Shown: positions 6,340-6,729 of the stretch, piece after piece | How positions within the stretch are numbered: the stretch's first letter is position 1 | How the letters are laid out: each line of letters starts with the position of its first letter | NCBI GenBank assembly: GCA_903958915.1 | Contig: CAJBVC010000828.1 | Span: 1-6,729 of the forward strand | Source: an uncultured beta proteobacterium | GTDB taxonomy: Bacteria; Pseudomonadota; Gammaproteobacteria; Burkholderiales; Burkholderiaceae_C | Direction of reading: 5' to 3' | Length of the DNA stretch: 6,729 nucleotides | Notes under the pieces: generated by a model | Databases searched by the model: none | What the model was told of the DNA's origin: nothing | What the model saw: only the letters and a program-made list of their open reading frames with translations | Translations under genes and position numbers: made by a program

Positions 6340-6729
6340 AACGCGCAAAGCTTACGTTCGGCCCCTGGACCTCAAGCGCGGCCAGGTGGATATGGCGCAT
6401 GGGTCCGGAGGACGCGCGATGGCCCAATTGATTGAAGAACTGTTTGCCAGACACCTGGGCAACGAGTGGCTGGCCCAAGGCGACGACGGCGCACTTCTAC
6501 CGATGCCGGGGCCAGGGCGGCTTGTCATGGCCACCGATAGACATGTGGTTTCGCCACTTTTTTTCCCTGGTGGCGACATCGGCTGCCTGTCTGTCCATGG
6601 CACGGTCAATGATGTCGCCGTCATGGGAGCCAAACCACTGTGGTTATCGGCGTCGTTCATTCTCGAAGAAGGGTTTGCACTGGCGGAACTGGCACGCATC
6701 GTGGAGAGCATGGCCAAGGCGTCGCGCGA
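6332..6729 (+). CDS. hypE: HypE, carbamoyl-dehydratase of hydrogenase maturation (3'-truncated)
   Basis: ATP-dependent dehydratase of the PurM/ThiL-like superfamily that converts the thiocarboxamide placed on its C-terminal Cys by HypF into thiocyanate, the source of the cyanide ligands. Only the first 132 residues are present and the frame runs open off the right edge, so the C-terminal cysteine tail cannot be seen. Visible signatures are MAHGSGGRAM (21-30), a GDDGALLP segment (50-57), SPLFFPGGDIG (74-84), GTVNDVAVMGAKPLWLS (90-106) and FILEEGF (109-115), all characteristic of the HypE N-terminal ATP-binding domain. The chosen ATG at 6332 lies inside the end of hypD and is preceded directly by AAGG, a very short spacing. 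Another in-frame ATG at 6392 would begin just before AHGSGG, so the start is not certain. Arg70 after TD seems unusual, as I recall a small residue there in other HypE proteins. Family is firm. Confidence 0.93.
   Translation, partial: MSETRKAYVRPLDLKRGQVDMAHGSGGRAMAQLIEELFARHLGNEWLAQGDDGALLPMPGPGRLVMATDRHVVSPLFFPGGDIGCLSVHGTVNDVAVMGAKPLWLSASFILEEGFALAELARIVESMAKASR

Noticed and set aside
6558..6564. Seven-T run in hypE
   Set aside because: It encodes the conserved Leu-Phe-Phe of the SPLFFPGG motif and has no adjacent stem, so it is explained by the protein sequence.

Overview
The window is a continuous run of genes on the + strand encoding part of a periplasm-facing, membrane-attached [NiFe] hydrogenase of the Hyb type (group 1c-like, related to E. 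coli hydrogenase 2) and its maturation machinery. The host is probably a betaproteobacterium, perhaps Burkholderiales (Rhodoferax/Polaromonas-like). That rests on GC-rich codon use, the character of the proteins and a gene order mixing hyb, hup and hyp elements; it is a recalled impression, not a search result. I see no mobile element, CRISPR array, tRNA or rRNA. Both ends cut through genes.

Layout: the 3' part of hybA (iron-sulfur electron-transfer subunit, 1-646); hybB (ten-helix NrfD-type membrane subunit, 643-1794); hybC (catalytic large subunit, 1818-3530); a 71-base gap holding a good intrinsic-terminator-like hairpin (3555-3590); hybD (large-subunit C-terminal protease, 3602-4078); a HupF/HoxL-like member of the HypC family (4078-4350); hybE (assembly chaperone, 4347-4910); a 69-base gap with no clear promoter; canonical hypC (4980-5204); hypD (5215-6339); and the 5' part of hypE (6332-6729, running off the end). 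No gene-free stretch exceeds 71 bases.

How they work together: HypE supplies cyanide ligands, and HypC and HypD form the scaffold that builds the Fe(CN)2CO group. The HupF-like protein and HybE probably act on this hydrogenase's own precursor subunits. After nickel insertion HybD removes the C-terminal tail of HybC. The small subunit (hybO, expected upstream) would carry the mature dimer through the Tat pathway, and HybA and HybB would pass electrons to the quinone pool. hypA, hypB and hypF are not in view.

The genes are conventional and I do not see an undescribed system. The points most worth a second look are the hairpin separating structural from maturation genes, two diverged HypC-family chaperones flanking hybE (one lacking the usual His), and a twin-arginine-like motif at the C-terminus of HybE.
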